Shown piece after piece: positions 22,100 through 32,785 of a stretch of 64,000 nucleotides of DNA. The DNA is taken from NCBI RefSeq assembly GCF_028372415.1, contig NC_092875.1:148825356-148889355 (forward strand). Reading direction: 5' to 3'. The number at the start of each line of letters is the position of its first letter. The first letter of the stretch is position 1. The DNA comes from Notamacropus eugenii. Lineage: Eukaryota > Chordata > Mammalia > Diprotodontia > Macropodidae. Under the pieces are notes generated by a model. The model was not told the DNA's origin. It worked only from the letters and a program-made list of their open reading frames with translations, and made no database searches. The position numbers and the translations under genes were made by a program.

Positions 22100-22480
22100 A
22101 ACACCTAGAGTTTTCTGTATTCTCTGGAAAGTACCTCAAAGGTCATCTAACCTAATTCATTTCTGAGCAGGAAACTTCTCTATGGCATCCCTGAGAGCTG
22201 ATGGTCCAACCTCTGACTAAAGACCTTGTGAGGGAGGCTATTCTACTTTTAGATAGCTCTAATAATTAGGATTTTTTCCTTTACATCAGGTTGAAATCTT
22301 CCTCTCTGGAATTTCCATTCATTGTTGCTACTTCTGTATTTTATGATTAAACAAAACACATCTCATTGTCGGAACAGCCCTTCACATACTTAAAGACAGC
22401 TATCATGTCAGTCCTGTTTTTCTTTGAGCTGAACATTCTCAATTTTTTCAATCTCTAGGGCTTCCATCTTTCTTTTCAGG
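22100..22480 (-). mobile_element. CR1/L3 3' end, antisense
   Basis: 'gagggaggctattctacttt', 'cagcccttcacatacttaaa' and 'gacagctatcatgtcagtcc' are antisense CR1/L3 3' blocks, as at 16005-16820. Confidence 0.65.
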
Positions 22481-22489
22481 TTTATTTCA

Positions 22490-22765
22490 GATTGTTCCCC
22501 TTCATTTTCTCTCTGCTCCAAACAAACTGGTTGGCTAGTCCCTCCCATATTTAACCTCTACCTCATGGAATATCTTCCTTCAAACCATAGCTCAGACTCC
22601 ACTTTCTACATAGAATCTTTCTTGATTCCTCCTTGTTGTTAGTGCTCTCCTAGATGAAATGACTCAGTAATACTTCAAAAATATTTTGTACTTATTGTTC
22701 TATGTACATGTCCTTTCATCTTAAGGACAATGATTGTTTTATTTTCTGCTTTATTTAATTGCTTT
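22490..22765 (+). mobile_element. Probable L2 3' fragment
   Basis: 'tagaatctttcttgattcct', 'tatgtacatgtcctttcatc' and 'aaggacaatgattg' resemble a diverged L2 terminus. Confidence 0.4.
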
Positions 22766-22769
22766 ATTT

Positions 22770-22814
22770 AAATATTAAATGTTAAAATTAATAAAAATTA
22801 AACATTTAATATTT
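22770..22814. repeat. AT-rich perfect inverted repeat
   Basis: aaatattaaatgtt (22770-22783) and its complement aacatttaatattt (22801-22814) are separated by a 17-base AT spacer. Confidence 0.85.
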
Positions 22815-22854
22815 TATCCCCCCAACTATACATTAAAATTTTTTAGCATTCTTC

Positions 22855-23008
22855 TTTTTGGAGGAGAGAAGGCAAGACAATTGCAATCAAGTGACTCGCC
22901 CAAAGTCACACAGCTAGTAAGTGTCAAGAGTTTAAGACCAGATTTGAATTCAGGTCCTCCTGATCCCAGGGCCAGTGCTCTATTCACTGCACCACCTAGC
23001 TGCCCCAA
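22855..23008 (-). mobile_element. tRNA-headed SINE, antisense
   Basis: The antisense order is 'caatcaagtgactcgcccaa', 'gtcacacagctagtaagtgt', 'gaattcaggtcctcctgatc' and 'ctattcactgcaccacctag' ending 'ctgcccc'. The head is complete. Confidence 0.85.
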
Positions 23009-23014
23009 CATCAA

Positions 23015-24030
23015 TTTTTAAAAAAATTTTAAGTTCCAAATTCTCTTCCTTCCCTCACCCCTCATTGAGAAGGCAAGCAATTTGATATAGATTATATATG
23101 TACAGTCATGCAAAACAAATATCCATCTTAGTCATGTTGTAAAACAAAACATGAACCAAAACCCCTCCAAAGAAACAAGAAAAATGAAGTTTTAAAAAAG
23201 TATTCTTCAATCTGCTTTTAGATTCCATCAGTTCTTCCTCTGGAAATAGGTAGCATTTTCATCATTAAGTCCTTTAGAATTGTCTTAGATCAATGTGTTG
23301 CTGAGGATAGCCAAATTATTCACAATATTTCTGTTACAGTGTGTAATGTTCTCCTGGTTCTGTTCATTTCACTTTGCATCAGTTCATATGTCTTCCCAGG
23401 TTTTTCTGAGAGTATCCTACTTGTCATTTCTTATAGCACTATAGTATTCTATCACAATTACATAACACAGCACATTCAGCCATTCCTCAATTGATGGGCA
23501 TCCCCTCAACTTGCAATTCTTTGCCACCTCAAAAAGAGCTATTTTAAATATTTTTGTGCACATAGGTCCTTTTCCTTTTAAAAAAATCTCTCTGGGATAC
23601 AGACTTAGTAGTGATATTTCTGAGTCAAAGGGTATGCATGGTTTTGTAGCCCTTGGGGCATAGTTCCCAATTATTTTCCAGAATGGTTGAGTCAGTTCAC
23701 AACTCTGCCAACAGTGCATTGCTGTCTCAATTTTCCTACATCTCCTCCATCATTTGTCATTTTCTTTTACTGTCATAATAGTCAATCTGATAGGTATGAG
23801 TTGGTACCTTGGTGTTATTTTAATTTGCATTTCTCAAACCAATAGTGATTTAAAACATTTTTGTATGATTATAGATAACTTTGATTATTTCATCTGAAAG
23901 CAGCCTGTTCATATCCATTGACCATTTATCAATTGGGAAATGACTTTTATTTTTATAAATTTGACTCAATTCTCTAACATGTTTGAGAAATAAGGCCTTC
24001 ATCAGAGAAACTTGCTGTAATTTTTTTTCA
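23015..24030 (-). mobile_element. L1 ORF2 C-terminus plus 3'UTR
   Basis: The antisense tail has the L1 3'UTR ('gaaggcaagcaatttgatat', 'tacagtcatgcaaaacaaat'), then the ORF2 C-terminal code (23417-23719), then more ORF2 sequence up to about 24010 ('gaggtaccacc'-type region, 'ccattgaccatttatcaatt'). It abuts HAL1-C in the same orientation. Confidence 0.8.
23417..23719 (-). pseudogene. L1 ORF2p C-terminal remnant
   Basis: The frame contains HCWQSCELTQPFWKIIGNYA, then IPFDSEISLLSLYPRE and CPSIEEWLNVL, and ends VIEYYSAIRNDK. These are the hallmark end of L1 ORF2p (HCWW..., YP+, CPS.DEW, EYYSAIK). It lies downstream of the RT domain, so no catalytic residues are expected. Only about 100 codons remain open here; neighbouring ORF2 sequence is broken. 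Confidence 0.85.
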
Positions 24031-26135
24031 CAATTATAATTATTGTGTACTTGTGCATCCTATTTCCCTATTCCATCTTTCTCCTTTCATCCTGTTCATT
24101 CCCAAAACTGTTTTGCTTCTGACTACTACCTCTTCCTGTCTGCCCCCGTTTCGATCAGTGTGACCCTCCCTACCTCTTCCCTCTTTCCCTCCTACTTTTC
24201 TGTAAGATAAGATAGATTTCTATACTCTACTGAGTGTGTATGTTATTCCTTCTTTGAACCAATTTCAATGACAGTAAGGTGCAAGTACTTCCCCTCCCTC
24301 CCCTCCTGCCACTTTCCTCTCCACCGTAAAAGCTCTTTCAGGCCTCTTTTATATGAGATAATTTACCCCATTCTCTCTCTCCATTTCTCCTTCTCCAGGT
24401 GTATTCCTCTTTTTCATCCTTTAGTTTAATTTAATTTTTTTAGATTTTATCCCAACATATTCAACTCACATCCCTGCCCCCTATGTTTACTCCTTCTAAC
24501 TGCCCCCAAAACGAGAAAATTCTTGGGAGTTACAAGTATCATCTTCCCATGTAGGAATGTAAGCAATTTAATCTTCTTAAATCCCTTATGATATCTCTTA
24601 CCTATTTACCTTTTTATACTTCTCTTGAGTCCTGAATTTGAAAGTCACATCTATTCAGTTCTGGAATGCTTGCAAATCCTCTATTTCATTGAATGTCTAT
24701 TTTTTTTTTGTCCCTGAAGGATTATATTCAGTTTTGCTGGGTAGATAATTCTTGATTTTAATCCTAGGTCTTTTGCCCTCCAGAATATCATATTCCAAGC
24801 CTTCTATTCCTTTAATGTGGAAGCTGCTAAATTTTGTATTATCCTGACTGTGGCTCCATGATATTTGAATTGTTTCTTTCTGGCTGCTTATAATAATTTC
24901 CCCCTGATCTGAGAGCTCTGAATTTTGGCTATAGCATTCCTGGGAGTTTTTATTTTGGGATCTCTTTTAAGAGGTGATCAGCGGATTCTTCCAATTTCTA
25001 TTTTACTCTTTAATTCTAAGATATCAGGGCAGTTTTTCTTGATAGTTTATTGAAAAATTATGTCTAGTCTCTTTTTTATTATGGCTTTTAGGCAGTTCAA
25101 TAATTTTTTAAGACATTTTTCTCTTCAGTGGATTTTTGTGTCTCTTTTACCATTTGACCTTTTCTCTTTTTAAGATATTATTGTCTTCAGTATTCTTTTG
25201 TGTTTTCTTTACCAAACTCTTGACTCTTTTTCATGACTTTCTTGTATCATTCTCACTTCTTTTCCCAATTTTTCCTCTGCTTCTTTTATTTGCTTTTAAA
25301 AATACTTTTTGAGCTCTTTCAGGATTTCTTTTTGGGCTTAAAGCACTGCACATTTTTCTTTGTGGTGTTGGATATAGCAGTTTTGACCTTATTGTCTTCT
25401 GAGTTTGTTTTGATCTTCCCTGTCACTATAGTAACTTTCTATGGTTGGGTTCTTTTTTTGTTGTGTGCTTATTTTTCCAGCCTATATCTTGACTTCTAAC
25501 TTCATCTGTCAAAGTTGATCTCTGTTCCTGGTGTGGAGGGGACACTGCCCCAAGCTTCAGGGGTTTTTTTGTGCAGCTGTTTTCATAACTAGTTTTGGGG
25601 GTCTGTCAGTTCTCAATTCTCCTAAGGTAGTATGATCTAAGAAGAAGTGTGTTTACTACTATCCTGACCTGTGCTCTGGTCTGTGAGTGATCATAAGCAC
25701 CCACTCTGGTGTGTTAGTGTTCCTCCTTGCCCTGGAACTGTGATCCAGGATTACAACCCAGATCTGAGTATAGGCAATATAACAATAAATCTTGTGCCAA
25801 GTGCCAGCAAAGGGGCCTTTCTAATCTTCTGACCAGTTGTTGGCCAAGAATTCCAAAAGCCTCAACTGCTGCAGTTGGTTCAGTCATCCCCAAGGCCTGC
25901 TGCTTATTTACTGGGTTACAAGCTGTGCTGGACTGTATTCTACTATCACTCAGGTGCAACAGACCTTTCCTACTGACCTTCTGAGTGGTTTTGGGCTAGA
26001 AAACTGTTTCACTCCATTCTTTTGAGGGTTCTTCTGCTACAGAATTCATCTTGAGGCATTATTTAAAGTTGTTTGGAGGGGAGTTTGGGAGAGTTCAGGC
26101 AAGTCCCTGCCTTTTCTTTGCCATCTCAGCTTCAC
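24030..26135 (-). mobile_element. HAL1-C: decayed HAL1/L1 5' half (5'UTR, ORF1, pyrimidine tract)
   Basis: The minus strand runs from a degraded leader (about 26135, complement of 'tttgccatctcagcttc') through a 5'UTR (25480-26130), an ORF1 remnant (24614-25472) and the purine-rich post-ORF1 segment ('cattctctctctccatttct', 'catgtaggaatgtaagcaat' on plus), as in copies D and E. Instead of ending in the HAL1 3' terminus it passes into L1 ORF2 sequence near 24030. Confidence 0.7.
24614..25472 (-). pseudogene. HAL1-C ORF1 remnant
   Basis: It can be followed from the start position, where ATG has become ATA (25472-25470), through NPTIESYY (the PIP-like motif), a coiled-coil region with several stops and frameshifts, and the RRM and C-terminal blocks to the stop at 24614. 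It is far more decayed than A, D and E. Part of the coil and the segment before the RRM are deleted. Confidence 0.7.
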
Positions 26136-26145
26136 TCTATAGTAG

Positions 26146-26290
26146 ATATTTAACAACTGTTTGTTGAATTGATTCAATCAAGCAACAAGCATTTATTGAG
26201 CATGGATTATGTGCCATTCATGGTGGCCAAGACTATTTACATTACAAGATAAGAAACAAGTCCTAGGGAGCTGCTAGAATTTCAAGGGGT
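26146..26290 (-). mobile_element. L2 3' terminal fragment, antisense
   Basis: 'gttgaattgattcaatcaag' then 'aagcatttattgagcatgga' and 'ttatgtgccattcatggtgg' are the reverse of the L2 end. Confidence 0.55.
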
Positions 26291-26744
26291 GAAGTTTCTA
26301 GGTTGTTGTAGGGATAGAGTTTCATAATGGAAGTCCTTAGTCTATACAGCAAATAGAATTACAAGTTGCTGGGAGTAAGGTGGTCTCCATTAGGGTCTGA
26401 GGTGGGATGGTGATCAGGGTGGTGGTTGTGGCCCAGTGTGCTCAATACATGATATGTCTTATATCCCTCTTCCCTGTCCCCCAACTCCTTATCTAGGCTA
26501 GTCCAACTACTCTGTAGGAGGCAGTTGGTTGGCAAAAGATTCTATATGGATAGTAGCCTCACCCTCTAATGCTCTGCCATGTAGGCAGATAAAGCGCAAA
26601 AGTTTCTTTGTTTCAAACGTTGAGCTTTGCACTAGTGATGTAGTGTCTGATGGCTCCTCTAAGGAGGCCCGTGCCTCCTCAGACATGATGGTTCTCATAT
26701 ATCATGTGTTTCTGTACTAGCCATCAACTGTCTTTGTATCTGTT
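26291..26744. other. Unassigned
   Basis: Two overlapping 63-codon frames lie on opposite strands (26507-26720) with no motif. They are not considered genes. Confidence 0.3.
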
Positions 26745-27629
26745 TGGGGGGGGGGAACCAAGATGGTGGACTAAAAGCAGGGACTTGCTTGAGCTCTCTC
26801 CCAAACCCATCCAAATACCTCTAAAAATTACTCTGAACAAATTCTAGAGGTGAAGAACCCACAACATAATGTAATGAAACAAGTTTCCAGCCCAAGACAA
26901 CCTGAAAGGTTGACAGGAAGGGTCTTTCACACTAGGCTGGGAGTGGAGCACAATCCAGCGTGGGCCACACCAGCATAGATGGGGCTGGAGCAGGTCTTTG
27001 GGGACTGAATCACTGGCAGCTGTGGTGGGTAACAGGCTTTTTGGCCCACAAGTGCCAGAGACAGCATAGAAGGTCAGTGGGAAAACTTTTGGACCTGAGG
27101 GTGGGAACAGCACAGTTTGGTCTCAGCCCCATGGCAGCAGAGGTGGTGGTAGCAGGGGCGGTAGCAGGGGCAGCAGCAGAAGCTGATTCTGGAACTCCTG
27201 GCCCATACACTGTGTGAGAATGGAGTGACTAATCATAGGGTGATCTTTGCTGATACTGAGATAGGATTCTCTAGCTTTGCCCTGCTTGGATCTGAGTCTT
27301 AGTCCTGGGTTACAGTCCTAGGGTGAAGAGGAATGCTGGTGTGGTAAAGATTGTGGTGCAGTGGAGAGGGAATCTTCCCCACTGTTCCAAGGCAGAAATG
27401 AGTTCTTTTGGTCACTCACAAAACAAGAGCACAGGTCAGGAAAGAAGGAACCACCCCTTCTTTGATCATACCACCTTGGAAGAACTGAAAATTCATGGGC
27501 CCCTAAAAGTAGCTCTGAAAACAGCTGCACAAGCCCCCTGAAGTCTGGGACAGTACACTGTTCCTCCCCCTCTAGAAGCAGAGTCCTACTTTGACAAAGA
27601 ATTAGAAAGTCAAATATTTGGCTGGGAAC

Positions 27630-29252
27630 ATGAGCAGACAGCATAAAAATCCTCAGACTATAGAATCTTACTTTGATGACAAAGAAGATCAAAACATACA
27701 ACCAGAAGAAGACAACAAAGTCAAAGCTCTTACATCTAAAACCTCCAAGAAAAACATGAATTGGTTACATACAGACCATGGAAAAACTTAAGAAGGATTT
27801 CAAAAATCAAGTAAGAGAAGTAGAGGAAAAATTGGGAAGAGAAATGAGGGTGATGCAAGAAAATCATGAAAAACAAGTCAACAGTTTGCAAAAGGAGGCC
27901 CCAAAAATTACTGAAGAAAATAACACCTTAAAAATAGACTAACCCAAATGGCAAAAGAAGTCCAAAAAAACCAATGAGGAGAAGAATGCCTTAAAAGGCA
28001 AAATTGGCCAAATGGAAAAGGAGGTCCAAAAGCTCACTGAAGAAAATAACTCCTTAAAAATTAGAATGGAGAAAATGAAAGCTAATGACTTTATGAGAAA
28101 TCAAGAAAGTATAAAACAGAACCAAAAGAATGAAAAAAAATAGAACACAATGTGAAATATCTCATTGGAAAAACCACTGACGTGGAAAAGAGATGCAGGA
28201 GAGATAATTTAAAACTTATTGGACTACTTGAAAGCCATGATCAAAAAAAGAGCCTAGCTTTCCCCCAAGATGGCACTGAAGGCAAAGAAGGAAGCCATTG
28301 TCCCCCCAAGACAGAAATCAAGTCCAAGGCCTTGAAGGCCAAGAAGGCGGTGTTGTAACCACAAAAAGAAGAAGATCCTAACATCCCCCACCTTCTGGCA
28401 ACCCAAGACACTAAGACTTCAGAAGCAGTCCAAATACCCTCAGAAAAATGCCACTTGGAGAAACAAGCTTGGTCACTATGCCATCATTAAGTTTTCCTTG
28501 ACCACTGAGTCTGCTGTGAAGAAGATTGAGGACAACAACACCCTAGTCTTCATTGTAGATGTCAAAGTCAACAAGCATCAGATCAAGCAGGTGATAAAGA
28601 AGCTGTATGACATTGATCTGGCCAAGGTCAACACATTGATCCAACCTGATGGAGATAAGAAAGCCTATGTCTGGCTTGCTCCAGATTATGATGCTTTAGA
28701 TGTTGCCAACAAAATTGGAATCATCTAAATTGTGTCCAACTGTCCCACTACACCTACAATAAAAAGTTTTCCAGGAAAAAGAAGAACCTAGACATCATCT
28801 TTCAAGAATTTATCAAGGAAAACTTCCCTGATATTCTAGGACCAGAAGGTAAAACAGAAATTGAAAGAATCCACTGATCGTCTCTTGAAAGAGATCCTAA
28901 AATAAAAACTCCTAGGAATTCTGTAACCACATCCCTGAATTCCCAGGTCAAGGAGAAAATACTGCAAGCAGACAGAAAGAAACAATTCAAGTATTGTGGA
29001 AACACAATCAGAATAACACAAGATCTAGCAGCTTCCATATTAAGAAATCAGAGGGCTTGGAATATGATATTCCAGAAGTCAAAGGAACTAGGATTAAAAC
29101 CAAGAATCACCTACCCACCAAAACTGAATATAATACTCCAGGGAAAAAAATGGATATTCAATGAAAGAGAGGATTTTCAAGCAGTTTTGATGAAAAGACC
29201 AGAATTGAATAGAAAATTTAACTTTCAAATACAAGAATCAAGAGAAGCATGA
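27630..29252 (+). pseudogene. HAL1-B ORF1, frameshifted and split
   Basis: ATG at 27630 starts MSRQHKNPQTIESYF, keeping the TIE-x-YF core. The frame breaks in the coiled coil near 27780. The RRM region begins at 28150 (KYLIGKTTDVEKRCRRDNLK), is interrupted by the RPL23A insertion, and resumes at 28792. The C-terminal domain is open at 29064-29252 (IFQKSKELGLKPRITYP), ending QESREA-stop, longer than in A. Confidence 0.8.
28258..28775 (+). pseudogene. RPL23A: Processed pseudogene of ribosomal protein L23a
   Basis: The copy starts with a TOP-like 'ctttcccccaagatgg' and is intronless. It ends after 'cctacaataaaaagttttcc' (poly(A) signal) and a short A run. The last 76 codons (28498-28728) read [16 protein letters not shown], then [16 protein letters not shown] and [17 protein letters not shown], the ribosomal uL23 C-terminus. 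The N-terminal part is broken by a frameshift after about 21 codons and a stop near 28355. Direct repeats around it ('aaaaaaagagcctag' 28243-28257, 'aaaaagaagaacctag' 28776-28791) show L1-type integration into HAL1-B ORF1. The functional gene encodes a component of the large ribosomal subunit; this copy is non-functional. Confidence 0.93.
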
Positions 29253-29379
29253 AGAGATAAACAGGAAAGATAAATCATAAGAGACTTATTACATTTAAAC
29301 TGTTTACATTCCTCCATGGAAAGATGATATTTGTAACTCATGAGACTTTTCTCAGGATTACAGTAGTTGGAGAGAATAC

Positions 29380-29392
29380 ATACATGTATGTA

Positions 29393-29434
<42 letters not shown>
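29380..29434. repeat. (TATG)n/(TG)n microsatellite in HAL1-B 3'UTR
   Basis: 'catgtatgtatgtatg' leads into about 18 TG units. It occupies the position of the CA-rich patch in HAL1-A and the TG/CA tracts of D and E. Confidence 0.9.
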
Positions 29435-29437
<3 letters not shown>

Positions 29438-30195
29438 GGCACAGGGTGAGCTGAATATGAAAGAATAAAATAAATAAAAAATAAAATTAAGGGGTGAGAG
29501 AGGAAAATATTGGGAGGAGAAAGGGAGAGATAGAATGGGGTAAATTATTTCAAATAAAAGAGGCAAGAAAAAGCTTTTACAATGGCAGGGAAGAGTGAGG
29601 AGATGAGGGAATGAGTGAACCTCACTCTCATTGGATTTGGCTTAAGGAGGGAATAACATACATGCTCAATTGGGTATCTTACCCTGCAAGAAAGTAGGAG
29701 GAAGGGGATAATGGAGGGGATGATAGAATGGAGGACAGAATGGGTGAGGAGGGAATCAGAATAAAACACTTTTGAAAAGGAGCAGAGTCAAAGGAGAGAA
29801 CACAACATGACTTTCACAACATGACTATTATGGAAGGGTTTTGCATAATTACACATGTATAACCTATATTGAATTGCTTGCCTTCTCAATGAGGATAGGT
29901 GGGGAGGGAAGAAGGAAGAGAATTTGGAACTTAAAGTTTTAAAAACAAATGTTAAAAATTGTTTTTTCATGCAACTGGGAAATAAGATATACAGGCAATG
30001 GGGTATAGAAATGTATCTCACCAAGAAAGTGAGGGAGTGGGGGATAGGAGGGGAGAGGGCAGACTAGGGGAAAGGGTAATCAGAATGCAAACTATCTTGA
30101 GGTGGGGGGAGGAGGAGAGAGATGGGGAAAATTTGGAACTCAAAATCTTATGTAAATGAATGTTAATCGAAATAAATTAATAATAATAAAAAAAT

Positions 30196-30610
30196 AACTG
30201 TAACCATGGGAGAAAGACAGACAAAAAGAAATCTTGGCCCTCAGCTGAGGGGGAATCAGAAAATGAAACAGATCCAGAATTACCAGCATATATCCTTGCT
30301 CTGTATGCCATATTTGTATCCTTATAAGATAAGTATACCATTCCTTGCACTCCAATGCTGCTCACTTTCTGGACTTAGCCATTATGATTCAGCTGCCTTC
30401 TTACCCTGGATTTTCTATCAATATCTGGGGTCTTCTTACACTGGGATGCTCTTCTCCTCCAGCCCCCCTCATCCCATTCATGAGTCCTTTCCAGGATTTC
30501 CATTTAGGGAAGGAGAGCTGGCTAGACCAACTTCATTCCCCTTCTGGCCCTCCAGATGTCACCATCATGCCATGTCTCATTGCTTCCTAATTTTCAGCTC
30601 CTACTTTGAT
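30196..30610. other. Unassigned
   Basis: An open frame at 30206-30649 (+, 147 codons) has no recognised domain and low-complexity hydrophobic content. It is probably chance or an old LINE. Confidence 0.3.
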
Positions 30611-30935
30611 GTTGTCTTCCCAATTAGGATGGAGGAATCTTTAGGATAGAGACTCTCTTTTTGCTGTATATCTATCGCTTAGCACAGTAATAGTAGCTAA
30701 CATTTATATAGTGCTTACTATGTGCCATGTATTTTACAATTTCATTTGATCCTCACTATTATTATCTCCTTTTTTACAGATGAAGAAACTGAGGCAATCA
30801 GAGGTTAAGCAATATGTCCAAAAAGTCACACAGGTAATAAAGTCTGAGATCAGATTTGAATTTTGGTCCTCTTGACTTCGGGCCCAGTGCTCTACCCACT
30901 GTGCTGCCTAGATACTTGGCACCTTGTAATGCTTT
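30611..30935 (+). mobile_element. L2 3' end split by a CORE-SINE
   Basis: 'atagagactctctttttgct' and 'atcgcttagcacagt' (to about 30688) are L2 sense. The expected next word 'gcctggcac' appears as 'cttggcacc' at 30914, after the inserted SINE. Confidence 0.55.
30688..30912 (-). mobile_element. CORE-SINE, antisense, inserted in L2
   Basis: The full antisense series is 'gctaacatttatatagtgct', 'gatcctcactattattatct', 'cagatgaagaaactgaggca' and 'gtgctctacccactgtgctg'. Confidence 0.85.
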
Positions 30936-31069
30936 ATTGCCTGCCTTTTGTAACCCCTTGTTTGCACCGCATCAGTTATTTGTGCCATCCAAATTCCTGG
31001 GTTCAGGACATCTCCCTGAGCACCTACAACAGTGATACTCTCAATGAACTTACATTCTTTTGGGGGAAA

Positions 31070-31111
<42 letters not shown>
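31070..31111. repeat. (CA)n microsatellite
   Basis: About 21 CA units. Confidence 0.95.
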
Positions 31112-31112
<1 letters not shown>

Positions 31113-31154
31113 GACAAATGCAAAAGTAGTTAAATACAAGATAGGGAGGGAGGT

Positions 31155-31285
31155 CCTTAGGATTTAGGGGTATCGGGAAAGTCTTCATTTCTCTGCGACT
31201 CAGTTTTCTCATCTGTAAAGTCCCAGTTTGGAATAGCTTAACCCCAAAGGTCCCTTCTGCCTCTGACATTCTGTGATTCCATGCC
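31155..31285 (+). mobile_element. MIR-type SINE 3' part
   Basis: 'ctcagttttctcatctgtaa', 'aggtcccttctgcctctgac' and 'attctgtgattcc' are the sense MIR end. Confidence 0.65.
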
Positions 31286-31544
31286 TACTTCCATGTGTCT
31301 GGCAATCAGTGACCCCAGGGAATACTCCCTGTTGGTCTTTGGGCCTTGTTTGTCTTCTAGAGTTTTATGTTTTGGAGAATTCCAGTTAGACCCCTTAATT
31401 TCCTTTCATTGAAACTGCTCTTTGGCTTTCTTTTTCATTTTTCTGTGCTTTCCCTTTTAGACTCAAATTTATATCAGTTTCTCTGTCCAAACAGCATAAA
31501 CTCATACAAAAACCGAATTTGAAAGCTAGAAGAAACCATTTATA

Positions 31545-31790
31545 AAGTTAGGTGGCTCAATGGATTAAGTACCACACCTACAGCCAGGAAGACAAGTTTA
31601 AATTCTGTCTCAGATACCTACTAGCCATCTGAGTGATCTGGGACAAGTAGCTGAACATCTGTCTGCCTTAATTGCCTCACCTGTAAAATAGGGGTACCTA
31701 ACAGGGTCAATGTGAGGGATCAAATGAGGTAATGTTTGTAAAGTGCATCGCAAACCTTAAAACCCTACATAAATGTTTGTTGTTGTTGGT
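31545..31790 (+). mobile_element. tRNA-headed CORE-SINE
   Basis: 'aggtggctcaatggattaag' head, 'cagccaggaagacaagttta', 'tgatctgggacaagtagctg', 'gggatcaaatgaggtaatgt' and a terminal 'gttgttgttgg'. Head and tail are both present. Confidence 0.8.
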
Positions 31791-32538
31791 CTAACCTCTA
31801 TTTTAGGGGTGCCAAAACTTGTCTCTGATTGTCACATCCTGAGGAATTCAATAATGCAATTCCCACTGAGAAAAAGATCACAACGATTCACAAATAGGTA
31901 TTTAAAGCCTTGAGTGGGATGGGAAGACTGGGAAACAGGGACTTAGAAGACTGCAGAGGCTTGGTGTCTGCCATTTTCCCTCTGAGTTTTCTATTCTACC
32001 TTTCTCTTCACAAGATGACTTCAAATTTGGGGGAACATTTTCCCATCACACCAAGCAAGTTATTTCTTTGCTTTCCTCACCCATAGGAATCAAAGAAACA
32101 TGCCCTCAGGACCAGGAGTAGGGGCTGCCATCAGGCAACTTAGGAGATAGAACCAAGCATCTAGGGGGGATTAAAAAAAACCCTACAATATCGTGAGTCA
32201 ATTGAAAATACACGATTAAGTAGTTAACCATGCTATTTATGGAGAAAGCTGCTTCCAGGCAGCCTCCCACACATTTGCTGATCCTTAGGAGAATTGCAGA
32301 GCTATTCTAGTGATGGTTGAAGTAAGTGATGGGGAGGGCCGTGAGGAGGAGGAGAAGGAAAAAGAAGAAATCAGAGGGAGAGAAAAAGGAGAGTGAAAAC
32401 TACTCCAGATGATCATTTTTCAGCCTTCCTGAAAATAGGGACCTAGAGGCCTTTACTACATTATCCTCTGTTAGCAATGGATTTTATGATTAGTTTCCCA
32501 AACTTATCTTTTAATTCCCCCTTCTGTCTGTCTAACTG
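31791..32538. other. Unassigned
   Basis: Includes a purine-rich stretch at 32330-32400 (gaggaggagaaggaaaaaga). No gene or repeat named. Confidence 0.3.
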
Positions 32539-32785
32539 GGTGGGCAGCTAAGTGATGCAGTGCATAGCGGCTTGGCCTGAAGCCAGGAAGACGTGAGTTC
32601 AAATCCAACCTTAGACTTTTAGTGGCTATGGTAAATGCTTCAATTTCCTCAACTATAAAATGGGAATAATAATAGCACCTACCTCCCAGGGTTGTCATGA
32701 AGATTGATTGGGATAATATTTGTAAATCATTTAGCATAGTGCCTGGAAGACATTAGGTTCTTAATAAATGTTTGTTTCCTCCCTT
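32539..32785 (+). mobile_element. tRNA-headed CORE-SINE
   Basis: 'gtgggcagctaagtgatgca' head, 'aggaagacgtgagttcaaat' B box, 'cacctacctcccagggttgt', 'gcatagtgcctggaagacat' and a 'cttaataaatg' end. Confidence 0.85.

Larger units (their letters stand above)
26745..30195 (+). mobile_element. HAL1-B: half-LINE carrying a nested RPL23A retrocopy
   Basis: The leader is 'gaaccaagatggtggacta'. It is followed by a 5'UTR of a different type from A, D and E ('gcagggacttgcttgagctc'), a broken ORF1 (27630-29252, interrupted at 28258-28791) and a purine-rich 3'UTR with a (TG)n. The end reads 'ttggaactcaaaatctta...aataaattaataataataaaa'. There is no ORF2. No clear target duplication was found. It is older than A. 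Confidence 0.8.

Noticed and set aside
28498..28728. Functional small RPL23A-like gene
   Set aside because: It opens at a TTG within a frameshifted, intronless copy that sits between target-site duplications inside a transposon.
26745..30195. Target-site duplication for HAL1-B ('aactgt' on both sides)
   Set aside because: Only six bases match, and they are not adjacent to both element ends.
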